A DNA stretch of 64,000 bases. Source: Aselliscus stoliczkanus (lineage: Eukaryota; Chordata; Mammalia; Chiroptera; Hipposideridae). A program made the position numbers and the translations under genes. The DNA is taken from the NCBI GenBank assembly GCA_033961575.1, contig CM066732.1, forward strand, positions 81,424,687-81,488,686. The letters are read 5' to 3'. The notes beneath the pieces were generated by a model. That model worked only from the letters and a program-made list of their open reading frames with translations, made no database searches and had not been told where the DNA came from. How positions within the stretch are numbered: position 1 is the first letter of the stretch; every line of letters begins with the position of its first letter. Below, piece after piece: positions 11,901-24,530 of the stretch.

Positions 11901-12894
11901 TAAATTCAGCATTTTTAATTCTTGATGTTGGGTGTTGCAGTACTTTTTGAGGAGTAGATAAAAGAGTTCAGACACTCTTACAGGGAGGAAGGTTACCAGT
12001 CTCCTCATCCCTCTCCCCGCAAATAACAATTTCAACATTTCTTTTCAAAAATCTTGTCTACTTTTTCTTTTTTCATTCTTGCTCTTAGATTCTCCAACGA
12101 TCAAGAGACCAGTCCTTTGAGTAAGATATTCTGAAATCTGTGTGTGCTCTGGCAGAACAAGGTGAGGCAGATGTCAATATTGCAGCACTATGCCGTGAGT
12201 GGGGATTCATTTGTGTTTGCCAATCCTTGATTTAAGTCGATCCACACACCACAAGGTCAGCTGGAATTAGATAAGACTGTTCCTAAAAAAGATGGTGATG
12301 CTACCCTTCAGAGATAATCCATAAACTGTTAAGCAATTCTTAGTCTGATTTTCAGAGGCAAAAACCTCTGAAAGAGTTAGAGAGGAAGTGAAATCACAAC
12401 TCTGGCAGTGGAATTTTCAAAATAACTTACATAAAATGATTGAAACAACAAAAGACGTGTGGTTTTTTTTTCTGTTTTCAAATGCCAGGTATTTGTACAG
12501 CAAATCAAAAGAAATAGTGAATTTTATTGAATAGGCCTCTCATTCAGTCTCAAGAGTCTGCTCAGATGAGGCCTGTGTTAGAAATTCCTTAAAAGGAGAG
12601 TCCTTTTGATGTTGGTCTATCTTTTTAATTCATTTAGAGCAAACCTCTTGGAACTGTAGCAAGTAACAGGATGTATAACCCATAAACACATCCTGAAATT
12701 GTCTATAGCCTGTTGAATATGTATTTTAAGTAGTTTCCTCATAAATTTACTTCCTTGGAAAATACTGAGGCACTGGAGAGCTTTGGTATTTTATTTTTGT
12801 TCTCCGAGTGTAGAAAAAGTAACACTGTGTTCATAATTGAATATTCTTTTTTAAACATTTGTTTTAATAGTTTTCTAACTATTTATGAGTTCTA
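8983..12894. other. Long gene-free stretch
   Basis: About 3.9 kb with no open frame above background, no splice-like exon evidence I can defend and no clear young transposon. Short AT-rich palindromes (ttaattaattgcaaattaa near 10070-10095) are visible. 9636-9745 is related to 8036-8140. Confidence 0.5.
9636..9745. repeat. Unclassified diverged repeat, unit 2
   Basis: Imperfect direct copy of 8036-8140, sharing several blocks of 7-12 bp in the same order at about 1.6 kb spacing. Confidence 0.45.
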
Positions 12895-13115
12895 TTTAAT
12901 ATCAGAGTAAGACAGATTTGGTTTGAATCCCAGTTTGACTGACTTAGAGTAAATTACTTTATCTTTCCAAGACTAATTTTTCTCTTCTGAAAACATAGGC
13001 AGTTGAAATATTACCTCATAGGTTTGTTTTGGGATTACTTGAGATAAATAAATGAAAATAATGTATCAAATACCTTAGCACAGGGTAAGAACTCAGTAAA
13101 CATTAGCAATTATTA
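12895..13115 (+). mobile_element. MIR SINE (plus)
   Basis: The diagnostic MIR order is present: ggtttgaatcccag (B-box), gacttagagtaaattacttt, tattacctcataggtttgtt and a 3' end resembling agcacagggtaagaactcag. About 220 bp, close to full length. Confidence 0.8.
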
Positions 13116-13930
13116 TTATCATGAAAAATAGGGTTATAAACCTAATAATCCAGTGCTAATAATTCATAGATTATTTCAGTTACCAATACAACACAAGTGT
13201 ATATGAATACAGCAGTGTATAACATACAGAACAAAAACAATCCTCTAGAAATAAAAACTGTTTTTTCTGACTCTGGGCTAAAGGATCGTGACCTGATATA
13301 GGTATGAACCATACCTAAAGGGATTTATTAAGTAAGGAATTTATTTAGGCAACCGACTTATTCATTGCTTTTTTCAATTGAATATATTTATTCTGCACCT
13401 ATTGTCAGTTATATTGGGGCTACAATGAATAGCACAACATGGGAATAATTTGTTGAGGATTAAAAAGTACCCAAAACATACAAACCATTTTATTATACAC
13501 ATATAGTATATATTGTATATGCATGTAATGTACATATGTCATATATATAAAAAAACAAGGAAGTCTCAAATTAGTTCTTGTATACCCACGTAAGGGATTA
13601 AGAACTCATCATCAGTGTGTTAGGGAATGGTATTCTTTCTGGATGTTCAATTTGTATTCTCTTCAGTATCTCTTTTTGTTGTGGCTGAAAGCAATCCAAT
13701 CTCAATTTGTATATATCCTGCCCACATTAGCTCCTTTTATTCTGATTCCAAAGAATTAGTTTCGTTTGCCAACCAAAAACGGCTGCATAATTGGGTAGCT
13801 CTGACTCTAATTTGTGAGTTTTGTCTTGGCAATTCTGTTCTTTTAGTGATGGGAATGTTTTGGGGGTCAGATACTTTCCTTATCTGATTACAGTAATCAG
13901 GATTATGGTGTTAGAGTCATGTTTATTGGG
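13116..13930. other. Unique sequence
   Basis: An AT-rich stretch with many TATA and ATAT runs near 13495-13550. No gene is recognised. An 86-codon open frame at 13627-13887 has no detectable homology by eye. Confidence 0.45.
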
Positions 13931-13949
13931 AAGGGATTATTCATTCTTT

Positions 13950-14095
13950 TTTTTTTTTTTAAGCTGAGCCCTCCTGCCACCTGTTGGCAGTTCAGCAGCA
14001 GCTCAGCTTGGGATGGGCATCGAACTGCTGTTGCTCAGAGCTCAGCTCGCTCTCTTGAGCGAGCTCTTAACCAGCTGAGCCATTTGGCCGGCCCA
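13950..14095 (-). mobile_element. tRNA-derived SINE (type B)
   Basis: On the minus strand it starts gggccggccaaatggctcag, with head sequence gttaagagctcgctcaagag, B-box-like agttcgatgcccatcc, body gctgccaacaggtggcagg-like and an A tail. Flanks ggattattcattcttt (13934-13949) and ggatattcattcttt (14096-14110) are a target duplication with one indel. Type B differs from type A in its longer body and its head resembling tRNA-Ile. Confidence 0.9.
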
Positions 14096-14309
14096 GGATA
14101 TTCATTCTTTGAGTCTGAGCTAAAAATAAATTTTACCTTTATGAACAAGTTAAGGTGACTAATAACCCTAAGGAATTAGGGTATATTCCTAAACTGTGAT
14201 GTAGCACTTGCAGTTTTAAAACTGGAAAAATTGGAGACAAAGGGATAATTTTATCACCCAGAATTACTGTGTACATTTTGAGTAACTTTAAACATCCTTC
14301 TGGGTAAGG

Positions 14310-14462
14310 CAGAAGTATATAAATATATATGCTATGCAGTATGTGATAAGCACTTTTCTGCTATATTGCATAAGAACTTGAAATGACCCTGTGAAGTGGG
14401 TGTTAGCATATTTTAAAAGTGAGAAAACTGAAGCTTTGGGAGGTGAAGTAACTATCTGGGAT
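14310..14462 (-). mobile_element. MIR SINE fragment (minus)
   Basis: It resembles reversed MIR: gataagcacttttctgctat, tgaccctgtgaagtgggtgt, then agtgagaaaactgaagcttt and ggaggtgaagtaactat. Partial. Confidence 0.7.
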
Positions 14463-14649
14463 CTATCTAAATATCTATCTATTATGCTACACACAATTAT
14501 GACATGTATCACACATAACATCTATTATATACAATATCTATGTATATAACAAAATTTTAATACATTGTTAACATTTTCTTATTTTATCACAAATTTTTAA
14601 AATTTGTTATTTATTTCTTTGAATGGCTAGTAAAATTTGACAAATAGTA

Positions 14650-15095
14650 ACCATACCCTTCCACAGATAAGGACAGTTTGCCTGCAAAGAAGGGCCCCAT
14701 CAGCCCCCACGTTTTCTAGGAAATTACGAGCCACAGAAAATACTTTACCCCTAATACTGAATAATTCTTTCTTTTAAAAAATATCCTCAAACTGCTTGAT
14801 TGTCCCAATACAACCAATCAGACTCACCAATATACTTGAAGACCAATTATCAAGCCTCCCCGAAGTCCAAAGTATAAGTCCCTCCTTTATAGAATGCTTG
14901 CCAGGACTTGGCTTTCCTCATTTTACTCTAAGAAATTTACTCTCTTTTCTAACAACTTTGACCCCTTGCTGAAATGAAACTGATGGCTGAAAGATTTCCT
15001 TGATGCAAGTTTATGAATAAACAGTCTTTGTTAAAGTTGTTTTGATCTTATTTTTATCTGTAAGAAGTGAAATAAAAATGAAATGATGTTACCTT
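14650..15095 (+). mobile_element. Probable retroviral LTR (ERV1-like), plus strand
   Basis: The layout is LTR-like: a GC-richer upstream part with aaccaatcag (CCAAT box) near 14811, a possible TATA equivalent (agtataagtccctcc near 14872), tcctcattttactct, and a polyadenylation signal within gaataaacagtc near 15017. I could not fix TG...CA ends or a target duplication, so the boundaries are approximate and the call tentative. Confidence 0.45.
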
Positions 15096-16494
15096 TTTCC
15101 ACAGTTCCTAGTGTCTACTCGTATTCATATTGCCTGGTTTTCTGATGTGGACCCAATGAGTTACATTAAAACAAGCAGACCAAACCAACTCCTACAGATC
15201 CTTTCTGTTTTCTCTACCAATGTTCTTCTTGTCTCTGACAAGTTTTATATAATACCTCAGCTGATCATTTTTCACTCTTCATACATTCTATCCCTCCTGG
15301 TCAGTTGTTTTGGGATCACTAGTCTCCTAATGGTCATAGTAATGGTGTTGTGGAGGGGAGTGATGAAAGGGCACTCTGACTTTCTCAAAAGGAGCATCCA
15401 CTCCGTGGAGCAAGGGTTGTGCAGTTTGTAGATTGTTATGGACTTCAGGGAGCAGACATAATTACCTGTGAATGATTGCTAACTTCACATAATCTGCATA
15501 TACCTCTGAACAAACTGTATTAGTAACTGACAAGCCATTTACTTCCTAGTGCAAAAACAAAATGAAACCAACTAAAACAACAAAATTTGATAAGCAGCGA
15601 AAGGAAGATACACCCTTCCTTTCCTAAAGTCTACTAATTGAAATGACATATTTTCAAATTTGGTTACTGCTTTTTCATAAAGTCATGGTTCTGGAGTTTT
15701 AAAGGCTCTTCTTGCCTACGTACCTCAGTTAACCGATTAGAAAATGATGACATAGCAATGGTAAGGTATTTATACAGGTTTATAGAATTAGTAAATAGTG
15801 TAGCTGGGAACCATAATCTCTTAACCTAATTTCCCCAGAAGAAATACCAGAGAAAGAGGTTGGTGTGAGGATAGTTAATTTGGGAGGTGACTCCAGGGAG
15901 GAGGAGTGAGGATCGGGGAGCAACAAATTAAAGGTTGGGAAGCCATGCAACATAGTGATCCTAGTGAGCCACTGCTATCAATGACTGCTTTTTGAGTATA
16001 ACTATCTACTTAGAGTCAAATGGGACCAGTATTTATCCATTGGCCTTTACCCCAGTGGTCAAACATGGCCCTGATAATTTAGCTTTCTCATAATTATAGG
16101 ATGTACATCATAGTGCCAAATATTTTCCTACTGGTGTCTCATGCCAGTGAGTCATATTGATTCCCCTGAGCAATAGGAAAAGTAGGAGGCTCAGGCAGAG
16201 TGAAACATAGATTTGATTTAATTGTCAGAAGCTGTTTAAAATCTTTGCATAGCTAGTGACTAAAAAAAAATCACAATTTGGAGTAAGACATAAGGTTGAG
16301 AAGATTTTAAATGGTATACAAGAAATATCTGATCATCATCATGGGTGAATTAATATAAATATAAATATATGTGAGTAATCCACTTGTCAATCAAAATTCC
16401 TTTCCAGTATGTCATGCTGCATCCGAGTTCCTCAAAAACATTTTCATTTCTCACATTGACAGTCCAGCTCATTTTTATTTTGAAATTTGCAGTA
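15096..16494. other. No gene recognised
   Basis: It contains a 106-codon open frame (15111-15431, plus) rich in hydrophobic residues with no family I recognise. It follows directly on the probable LTR, so it could be a retroviral or chance frame. The rest shows nothing identifiable. Confidence 0.4.
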
Positions 16495-16511
16495 GAGATT
16501 GCAGTAGTTTT

Positions 16512-16634
16512 TATTTTTATTATTTTGCAGCTCAACGGCAGCTCAGCTCGAGCTGGCATTGAACTGCCGTTGCTCAGAGCTCAGCTTGCACTCTTGAGTG
16601 AGCTCTTAACCAACTGAGCCACTCAGCCAGCACT
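16512..16634 (-). mobile_element. tRNA-derived SINE (type B), 3'-shortened
   Basis: The minus strand begins gctggctgagtggctcagttg and runs through the B-box-like segment to gccgttgagctgc. The ggtggcagg part of the usual 3' body is missing. Target duplications gagattgcagtagtttt (16495-16511) and gagattgcaatagtttt (16635-16651) differ at one base. Confidence 0.9.
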
Positions 16635-16651
16635 GAGATTGCAATAGTTTT

Positions 16652-18521
16652 AATAGAAGTCCTTAGCTCATGAAATCATAAAATGTTTTGGTATTTTCAT
16701 TGTGTATTTTTCCGAGATTTCAAAATTTGTATCAAATATGGCTGTACAAACTTTCAGATATCCAGTGAGATAATTTCTTTATTGGTTTAACTTATACTGC
16801 ATTTGTGTTGCCGATCACCCCAAACATTCCTTTGTTTCTCACTTACTTCTGCATATGCTTTTCTTTGGTACATGAGAGAAACTGCTACATTAGTACAGAC
16901 TTGTTAAGTATCAGGAACTGAAGACTTTTATCTATGCCAATTAAAGATGTTTAATCTGTCTAGAGATTCAAATGGTTCAAATCAGATAAAGAAAATTCTC
17001 TGGTCAAATTCTATATGCAAAAGGTAACCAAAAGCATTATGTTCTACTAGAAATGCAGGTGCTTGACACTATGTAATGGGACACAGTGGTGTCCCCACAA
17101 CTACTTGACAACCTGAAGTGTGCCTCCTGAATAGACTTGTGCAAGTTTAATTGGATAGGAGACTGCTCCACGAGGGACCACTAGCTCTTTAATAGCTTGC
17201 TGCAGACCCCTAGTGAGGTTGAATAATTACAATCAAGGAGCTATAGCCGTTTCCATGACTGCACTTATACTTCTGCAGAAAGACCTATTTTCCCCTACAT
17301 GACAGTTCACTTTGTATTAATTATAGATTACATTGCTTCAGCCCTCTATCATTATGCTAGCATATTCTCATAAAGAATGGTACATTAACCATGAAATACT
17401 GTGTTCACTGCTTGTATGACTGTTCAGCTCCCTGCACTGGGTGTGCGTACGTGGAAAACAGGGAAGAAGAGGTCACTCTATAAATGTCAATGGCACCAGA
17501 TGTGCAAATAACAAATAAAAGGGCAGCAAAGGAGAGGCTGGCACACTCTCAGACTAAAATGGAGCTGTGTGTGTCCTTTACCCTCAATTTCCATTTTCCA
17601 ACACATATGGGTTCAGAATGCAGGAGGCTTGAAATATAGTTAACATTAGATAATTGAATTATTCCAACTCATTGAAAGTTAAGAATTATCTACAAAGGTA
17701 CTCCTAACTGTCACTCTTCAAAGCCCTTTCTAAATAGTGAGTATACATCTTGGGGAAGGGAATCCCCAGGAATCATCTGTTGTGTGCCCATCATGGAGGT
17801 AAAGGCTGAATCTATATAATTTCATTATGAACAACCTTCTCTAAACTAGAAATTATTATACTCGCTATACAGTAAAGGGAAACACACCTAAATTAAACTA
17901 CACTTTATGCCAGATCACCTAATGGCAACACCTATACCCATTTTGCGACATTTCTCCAGGGATAATAAAACTGAAGGAAGTAGGGCAATACTGACTAATT
18001 TTCTTTTAAGCTGGTAAAATAATCTTTATGCCTAATAAAATTGCATCATGATTTCTAAAAATGGAACTCAGTATATAAATGTTTTATATATAAATATAAA
18101 TGTTTAGATAAATATAAATATAATATATTTTTAATGTGACAAGTACTTCAAATGTATCTTAGCTCTCTTCATGTAAAAAGTATTAACATTTCCTCAAACT
18201 TTTAAAAAAGTTTACCCTAATACGACTTTCCTCTAATAAAATATGGTGAGGGTTAGGGTGGTTGCTAGGTATTTTCTATCAAGTTGTCTATGTCTGTCTT
18301 TATCATTCATATTTCTGAATATTTCCTAGAGAGGTGTCAAAATCAGATATTGTAGTTTTGGGGCAAAATACAATTTGGTGGGTCAACTATTATAATTTGT
18401 AATAAGGTTTTTTCTTTTTCACAGCCCAAAATTGCTTTAACATTTTCACCTAAGAAAAATTTCAAAAGCAGAGAGGATATTTTAGTGTTGATTTTTCCAG
18501 TTTACCAGTTTTAAAATAAAA
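16652..18521. other. Gene-free unique sequence
   Basis: No open frame, RNA gene or young repeat is seen in about 1.9 kb. AT-rich runs lie near 18070-18130. Confidence 0.5.
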
Positions 18522-18524
18522 TAT

Positions 18525-18569
<45 letters not shown>

Positions 18570-18675
18570 TTTATTTATTTTGAGGGCATTGTCACTGGCC
18601 CTCATATGTGGGATCTGAACCGGGGCCGCTGATGTCCCAAGCCAGCTCTTAACCACCGCGCCACTCGGCCGGCCC
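18522..18675 (-). mobile_element. tRNA-derived SINE (type A) with (TTTA)n tail
   Basis: The minus strand starts gggccggccgagtggcgcgg, with B-box-like cggttcagatccc, and ends gtgacaatgccctc followed by (TAAA)n (18522-18581 on the plus strand). No target duplication was confirmed because another repeat adjoins it. Confidence 0.88.
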
Positions 18676-18694
18676 TCATATTGATTTCTTTTTC

Positions 18695-19915
18695 TTTTTT
18701 TTAAATTAATTTATTTATTGTTAATTAGTTTCAGGTGTACAACACAGTGCAATAGTTATACATTTTACCTCTTAAAGTGACAACCCCCCACCCCCAATTT
18801 GCCACCCCACTCCCCCCCTCCATATCATATATATCTATTACTCTTCCTCTGACTCTCTTCCACAGTATAATCCACATCCCGTGACTATCTATATATATTC
18901 AATCACAGTAGGTATACAATCTCCGCTTCAGGTATACAGTGCAGTGATCAAACCTCTACTCCATCCATGAAATGGTCTCCCCAACAAGACCTATGACCAT
19001 CTGACACCCCACAAAATAGTTACAACATTATTAATTATATTCCCCAAACTGTTTTTCATATCCCAGTGGCAAGATTGTAGTTGCCTATTTTTGCTGTCTA
19101 ATCCCTTCCCCTTCTCCCTCATCCCCATCCCCCTCCCAATTAGCAACCGTGATTTTTCCTCTATCTCTATGAGACAGTTTCTGTTTACTTTGCTCATACA
19201 TTCAGTTTTTCAGACTCCACATGTAAGTGAGATCATATGGTATTTGTCTTTCTCTGACTGACTTATTTCACTTAACATAATAGTCTCTAGGTCCATGCAT
19301 ATCATTGCAAATGATACGATTTCATTCTTCTTTATAGCGGAGTAATACTCCATTGTATAAATATACCAGTTTCTTAATCCAGTCATCTACCGATGGGCAT
19401 TTTGGTTGTTTCCAAGTCTTAGCTATTGTAAATTGTGCTGCTATGAACATAGGGGTGCATAACTTATTTTGAATAAGTGTCTTGGTTTTTTCAGGATAAA
19501 TACCTAGGAGTGGAATTGCTGGGTCAAATGGTAGCTCTATTGCCAGTTCTTTGAGATACCTCCATACTGACTTCCATAGTGGCTGCACCAATCTGCAATC
19601 CCACCAACAGTGCAGCAGGGTCCCCTTTTCCCCACAGCCCCGCCAGCACTTGTTGTTGATTTATTGATGATAGCCATTCTGAGTGGAGTGAGGTGGTATC
19701 TCATTGTGGTTTTTATTTGCATTTCCCTAATGACCAGTGAGGTTGAAGTTTTTTTCATATGCCTGTTGGCCATCTGTATGTCCTCTTTAGAGAAATGTCT
19801 CTTCATATCTTCTGCCCATTTTTTAATTGGTTGTTTGTTTTTTTGGTGTTGAGTTTCATGAGTGTTTTATAAATTTTGGATATCAACCCCTTATCAGATA
19901 TATCGTTAATACTTG
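18695..19915 (-). mobile_element. 5'-truncated L1 (ORF2 C-terminus and 3' UTR), minus
   Basis: The 3' end near 18695 is followed by a 3' UTR with two gtttcaggtgtacaacacag-like starts (about 18730 and 18930), C-rich tracts and the ORF2 C-terminal region up to about 19915. It is among the best-preserved L1 coding fragments here, but still frameshifted. Confidence 0.9.
19322..19806 (-). pseudogene. L1 ORF2p C-terminal remnant in two overlapping frames
   Basis: Two open stretches, 19537-19806 and 19322-19591, cover the C-terminal part of the L1 ORF2 protein in different frames. The first carries [16 protein letters not shown] and the [10 protein letters not shown] end. The second carries [16 protein letters not shown] and the segment ending near YNGVLL. 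A frameshift in their overlap (19537-19591) separates them. In the intact element this region follows the reverse transcriptase and includes the cysteine-rich part. There is no catalytic domain here. Confidence 0.9.
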
Positions 19916-20569
19916 ACACTATCATTATAAACCCATAGATTTGTACATATAGGCATACTTGAATTCATTATATCTGTGTCTTTGATGGTGCTCAAAGTGT
20001 TCTAATTTGGGCCTGTGGGAGCTCCTTAAGTTATATCAAAAGCCCCATTCACCATAAAAATAGCAATCTCATCACTTCTGGTATAAAAGCAGAGTCCAAG
20101 CTCATGTTAGAGATTCTTGACGCAGAGTGGGTGTCAGCCTTTCCCTCCAAGAAACCCTGGGTTTTTGTAGTGGAGAATGGTGTTTAGAGACCACAACCCT
20201 GGCAACACAGATGACCTTTGCTGATTTCTTGACCTTTTGAGTGGACAGCAATAAGAAATCTGTATTTTTTTGAAGGAAAATGTACATAAGTTCCTACAGA
20301 TATTTTCAATTCTAACTTGCATTTACAGAGCTTTTGCTTCATTTCTTTGCCTTTTTCAATTTTCTTTATCCATATCTGGAAATCTTTCTTTCTAATGACA
20401 TTAACAGCATTCATTATCACAATACAATATCATTACCAGTACTAGCGATATAACACTGAAAAATATTACTATTTGAAGTTTATTGAATTTTAAATATTTC
20501 ACCATCTTACTCCAACTCCTCTGGGTAATTTGTCTAACAACTCTGTACACTATTAAGTTCAATTGTTTC
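19916..20569. other. Unique sequence
   Basis: No convincing gene. Overlapping minus-strand frames near 20102-20420 have no homology I recognise. Confidence 0.45.
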
Positions 20570-21040
20570 ATTTTTATTTAATTTTAATGTATAGAGGTAC
20601 GTATGCATGTGTGTATATGTCATATATATGAATATGAAATTTGTAGACATTTGTATGTTGCAAATGTAAATCTACAATATAAGTTAAAATTAAACAGAAG
20701 TCTCACTTTTTACACTGTCTCCCACACCTATATCTCTTTGTTCCCATCTCTGTAGGTAACTTTTTAAAAATGTTTATTTATCTCCACGCTTTCTTAGATA
20801 AGTGGTAGCTTACTTTAACATACTAAACACATTTTCCTCCAACTTGATGTTTTTCACTGACATATCCTAATGGATCTACATACAGTAACTAGAAAAGTTT
20901 CTTATTTCTTTTGATAGATGTAAAATACCCTATTGCATGGATGTTTCCTAGTTTATTCAATTAGACCCTTGATGAACTGTTGGGTTGTTTTTAGTCTTTT
21001 TCTATAAACAACAACAATAATTATTCCAGAAAATTTTGAG
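20570..21040 (-). mobile_element. Old L1 3' end (L1M type), minus
   Basis: Landmarks of old antisense L1 tails are present: tacactgtctcccacaccta, ttcctccaacttgatgtttt, taccctattgcatggatgtt and gacccttgatgaactgttgg. Highly diverged. Confidence 0.6.
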
Positions 21041-21929
21041 TCTCTTGACTCAAAATTCATCCAATTGTTTGTAAAGGAAACGTTTCAATGAGGTCATCTC
21101 TAGTGGGTTATTCTAGATGGCTTATTTATTTCATCATGGAATGATGACTGCAGAAATTGAGGAAAGAACATTTCTGTAATCCTTGTTTGTTTTTACATTT
21201 ATATATTCACTATATGTGGTGGGTGAGTTATATATAAATAAAAGCTCCAGAATTTGTTGGGCATTCCTCCTTTATCATGATCAGATTTGTATAGATGATT
21301 GTTAAACGAACATTTTCTCACTTTTTATTTTCCTAGAGCAGAGGAAAATGAACATTACTGAGGAAAACTATTTTTCCTTGATACTGACAATGTTTCTATT
21401 TCCTTATGAAAGAGCAAAAGGATATTACAAAAATCAACATGTTCCTCCTTTCTTGAAGAAAGTTTAGGTGAGGTATTGTATGCAACAATGGATAAGCAAA
21501 TACTAGGGAAGCTCTTGCTTCTTGAGATGAAGGTTTGCACCAATGAGGTTGCAAACTGCTGGTGTGATAAGCCAATTCAGTCTACAAAACATAATTTGTG
21601 TAGCCAACTCCCATCACCTTTTCATAGAGACACGCTCTTCATTTGGTTACAGCCCTTGCCGTTCCATATTGCTTGCATTCCTTCTGCTTCACATATTTAT
21701 TATAAGTATGTGGCCTGTGGAGGCATTTGACTTTATAAAGTATGCCTGAAAGAATTAGTTTTTTTGCCCAGAAAGTGTGCACTTACAGGATTATAAATTC
21801 AGTTTCAAATTCTCAAACCTCGATGCAACTTATTACATAGGACTTAGTGGCTTAGGGACTTAAGGTATAATTGACATAGTTCTTCATAGAATTAGATCTT
21901 AAGGATGGTCCTCATTAAGCATGATGTAG
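21041..21929. other. Unique sequence
   Basis: No recognisable gene or repeat. Confidence 0.5.
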
Positions 21930-22037
21930 CGGGGCCAGCAGGGTGGCGCGGTGGTTAAGCGCTGGCTTGGGAAGCCAGTGGCCCCGGTTCGGGTTCTACA
22001 TATGAAGGCCAGTGAAACTGCCCTCAAAAAAAAAAAA
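21930..22037 (+). mobile_element. tRNA-derived SINE (type A), plus
   Basis: Head cggggccagcagggtggcgc, ggttaagcgctggcttggg, B-box-like ccggttcgggttct, end gtgaaactgccctc and an A12 tail. The flanks aagcatgatgta and aagcatggtgta are an imperfect target duplication. Confidence 0.88.
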
Positions 22038-22139
22038 TCCTTATGGAAAGCATGGTGTAGGCACAGTTAGAAAATTCTCCAGTTATTTGGTTATTAGAAT
22101 AACTTAGGAATTTACTTATTTGTGAAATTGATTTTTATA

Positions 22140-22390
22140 ATAGTGGCTTACATACTATACTTTTATATGTCAGCCACCATTCTACGAGCTTTACCTAAAA
22201 TATTATTCAATTCTTTCAAAAACCCTATCAGATACTATTATATTCCTTTTTTTGTAGGTGAGAAAAATAAAGAACAGAGAGCTTAATTAACTAGCTCTCA
22301 GTTGACACAGCTACATGTTAATAGGATTTGAACTCAGGCATTCCCCATGTGGAGTCCATGCTCTTAGCACACCACTATGCTGCTCCTTCA
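22140..22390 (-). mobile_element. MIR SINE, nearly full length (minus)
   Basis: Reversed MIR order throughout: cagccaccattctacgagct, tatcagatactattatattcc, ggtgagaaaaataaagaaca, gacacagctacatgttaata, then the B-box complement atttgaactcaggca and ggagtccatgctcttagcac. Confidence 0.85.
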
Positions 22391-22890
22391 TTTATTTCAC
22401 AGTCTCAAGTTGGAACAATCTGGTCAATTCTCAGAACATGCCAGTTTTCTTTTTTATGACTCTGCTTGTGAAAACATTGCTATAGCAACTGTGAGCTATA
22501 TGACAGGAGAAACCTCACAGATCTGAACTGCTAGTCCCTTCCCTTATGTTCATGGTGTTAACATTTTAAAAATATTTCCATTTAGAACACATAAGTGTTA
22601 GCAAGATCAAAAAATAAGAATTAGTGGCTGCACTTTCAGGAATTTGATTATTTCACAGAAGCATATTTGTTATGGCTCTGCTCAGAATGCTTGCAAGACT
22701 CCTCATAAAATGGGTTCAATCCATGTTACCCTCCGTTACTTCCCAACAGGAGCCTTCGATCTGGGAAGGCCTGGCTCCTGATTTCCCTCTGGATTCACCT
22801 TTGTCACTGTGTCCCATGCTATCCACCAGACATTGCGTCAACCTGAAAGGTCCTTTGTCCTCATTTACATGCTTATCAATTACCTAAAAC
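22391..22890. other. Unique sequence
   Basis: A 71-codon open frame at 22672-22887 has no homology I recognise. Nothing else is visible. Confidence 0.4.
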
Positions 22891-22894
22891 CATT

Positions 22895-23030
22895 TTTAAT
22901 TCTTTTTTTTAATTGAGGTCAAATTGGTATATGAAATTATTTTAGTTTCATGTGTACAACATAATAATTCAATCCTTTGTATACATTATCAAGTGAGCAC
23001 ATAACAAATTGCATTACCATTAAAACCGGT
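22895..23030 (-). mobile_element. Short L1 3' UTR fragment (minus)
   Basis: It reads aattgaggtcaaattggtat, gtttcatgtgtacaacataa and tacattatcaagtgagcaca, the pattern of L1 3' UTR starts elsewhere in the window. Confidence 0.6.
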
Positions 23031-23492
23031 TTTTGAAGAGCAGAAGTCTAAACTTTATTCTTCTAAAGCCTACACTGTTTTTCTCTTCAAAATATTAGAA
23101 TACATATAGTTTTTATTGAATTATTTTGTATCTTTCAAGTGTGCTAGTTGAATTTGTATTGAACTGCTCTATACATGAATGTCTCATCTCTTCAAATAGA
23201 TTGTCGGCTCATTCAGATGATTAGATATATTTTATGCTTATCTTTTCTCCTTACCCAATCACTGGTGTAGTTACTATCATGAGGATGTATTCACTAAAAC
23301 ATTAATTTTAATTGATAGGAAAATTGTTTCTCAGTGAGTTGAATTAATTCCATTTCCCTGTCATATGTGGGGCAGATAAAAAATCATGACCACAAATAGG
23401 TAAAGATATGAATAATACATATTATATATAATATAATTACATATGCACATACACTCTTTCAGGAAAGGTATATATGTATGGTAATACACTGT

Positions 23493-23537
<45 letters not shown>

Positions 23538-24424
23538 GAATAATAAAGCAGAATACGGGATTATGCCAGAACAATGTGCTGGCAACTGAAAAAAAGAGCT
23601 TTTATAACCCCTCGTGTTGGCTATCTGAAAGAACTGTCTTTCCACTCACAGCTGCATTGCTAATTAAATTGAATGGGTTCAATTTTAGCTGAACATTAAT
23701 GGTATAATTGCATTGCTGTAAGTAATTAAAACCTTATCCTACTTATCCTGACAGATGGTTTGGTTGAAAGTTTCCACTGCAGAGGATAAAATTTATATAA
23801 GGGATTCTAGAGAATAGAATCATTTGCTCATATTTTGATTGCCTGGAAAATAATTCCATGGACTTTTATCCCACTGAACTCTGCTATGGGAGGTAGTTGG
23901 TAGATCAAAACTCCTCAACCAGTTAAGACTATGAATAATCATTTCTTTGCATAAATTGATTTTACCTATTTTGATAGCTTCACATATTATGATAGCTCAA
24001 AAATTAATTTAGTAAAACACTAAACTTGAATCTTAGAACTTAGTCTAAGGGAAATATTCTTAGTTAAAGGAACAAACACTTTATTTCACATTACAAAGTC
24101 CCCTTTGACTTAACTCTTCTTCATACTTATCTATAAACATGTTAAATGGATTAAAAGATAATTAGGCCTATTTGATACTTAGGAAACATTCCTGTCTCTA
24201 TGGAATTTAGTTATCAATTGCACATGGTAGTGAATTTGCAACATATTATTAAAGGTGTTGTTCTATTCCATCATACAATTAATTTTACAAAAGTCTTACA
24301 TTATTTTTGAACAGGAAACTTATCTTCAATGAGAACAAATAATTATATTGAAGTATATGAAACTTCAGGATTACTTTATTCAGTGTGTTGTTAGGAACTT
24401 GTGTATAATAGAAACAATGGCAAC
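23031..24424. other. Unique sequence with a CA repeat
   Basis: No gene is recognised. The open frames near 23361-23692 simply read through the CA repeat. Confidence 0.5.
23495..23535. repeat. (AC)n microsatellite
   Basis: About 20 uninterrupted AC units. Confidence 0.97.
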
Positions 24425-24530
24425 TTCTCTACCTTCCCTCCCCTTGCCCCCCTCCTGTCTCTCTTCCAAGTCTTTCTTCCTCCTCACTCCCTCTCTCTTC
24501 CTTCCTTCTTTCTGTTTTGATTTACCTTAA
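24425..24530. repeat. Polypyrimidine tract
   Basis: About 100 bases, nearly all C and T on the plus strand (for example ccttccctccccttgccccc), a potential triplex-forming low-complexity tract. Confidence 0.85.

Noticed and set aside
15111..15431. 106-codon open frame as a host gene
   Set aside because: No recognised domain, no splice or promoter evidence beyond a tentative LTR, and a length within chance expectation for 64 kb of DNA. Kept only as a low-interest finding.
19322..19806. A possibly active L1
   Set aside because: Only the ORF2 C-terminus and 3' UTR remain, with a frameshift. No copy in the window keeps an intact ORF1 or ORF2.
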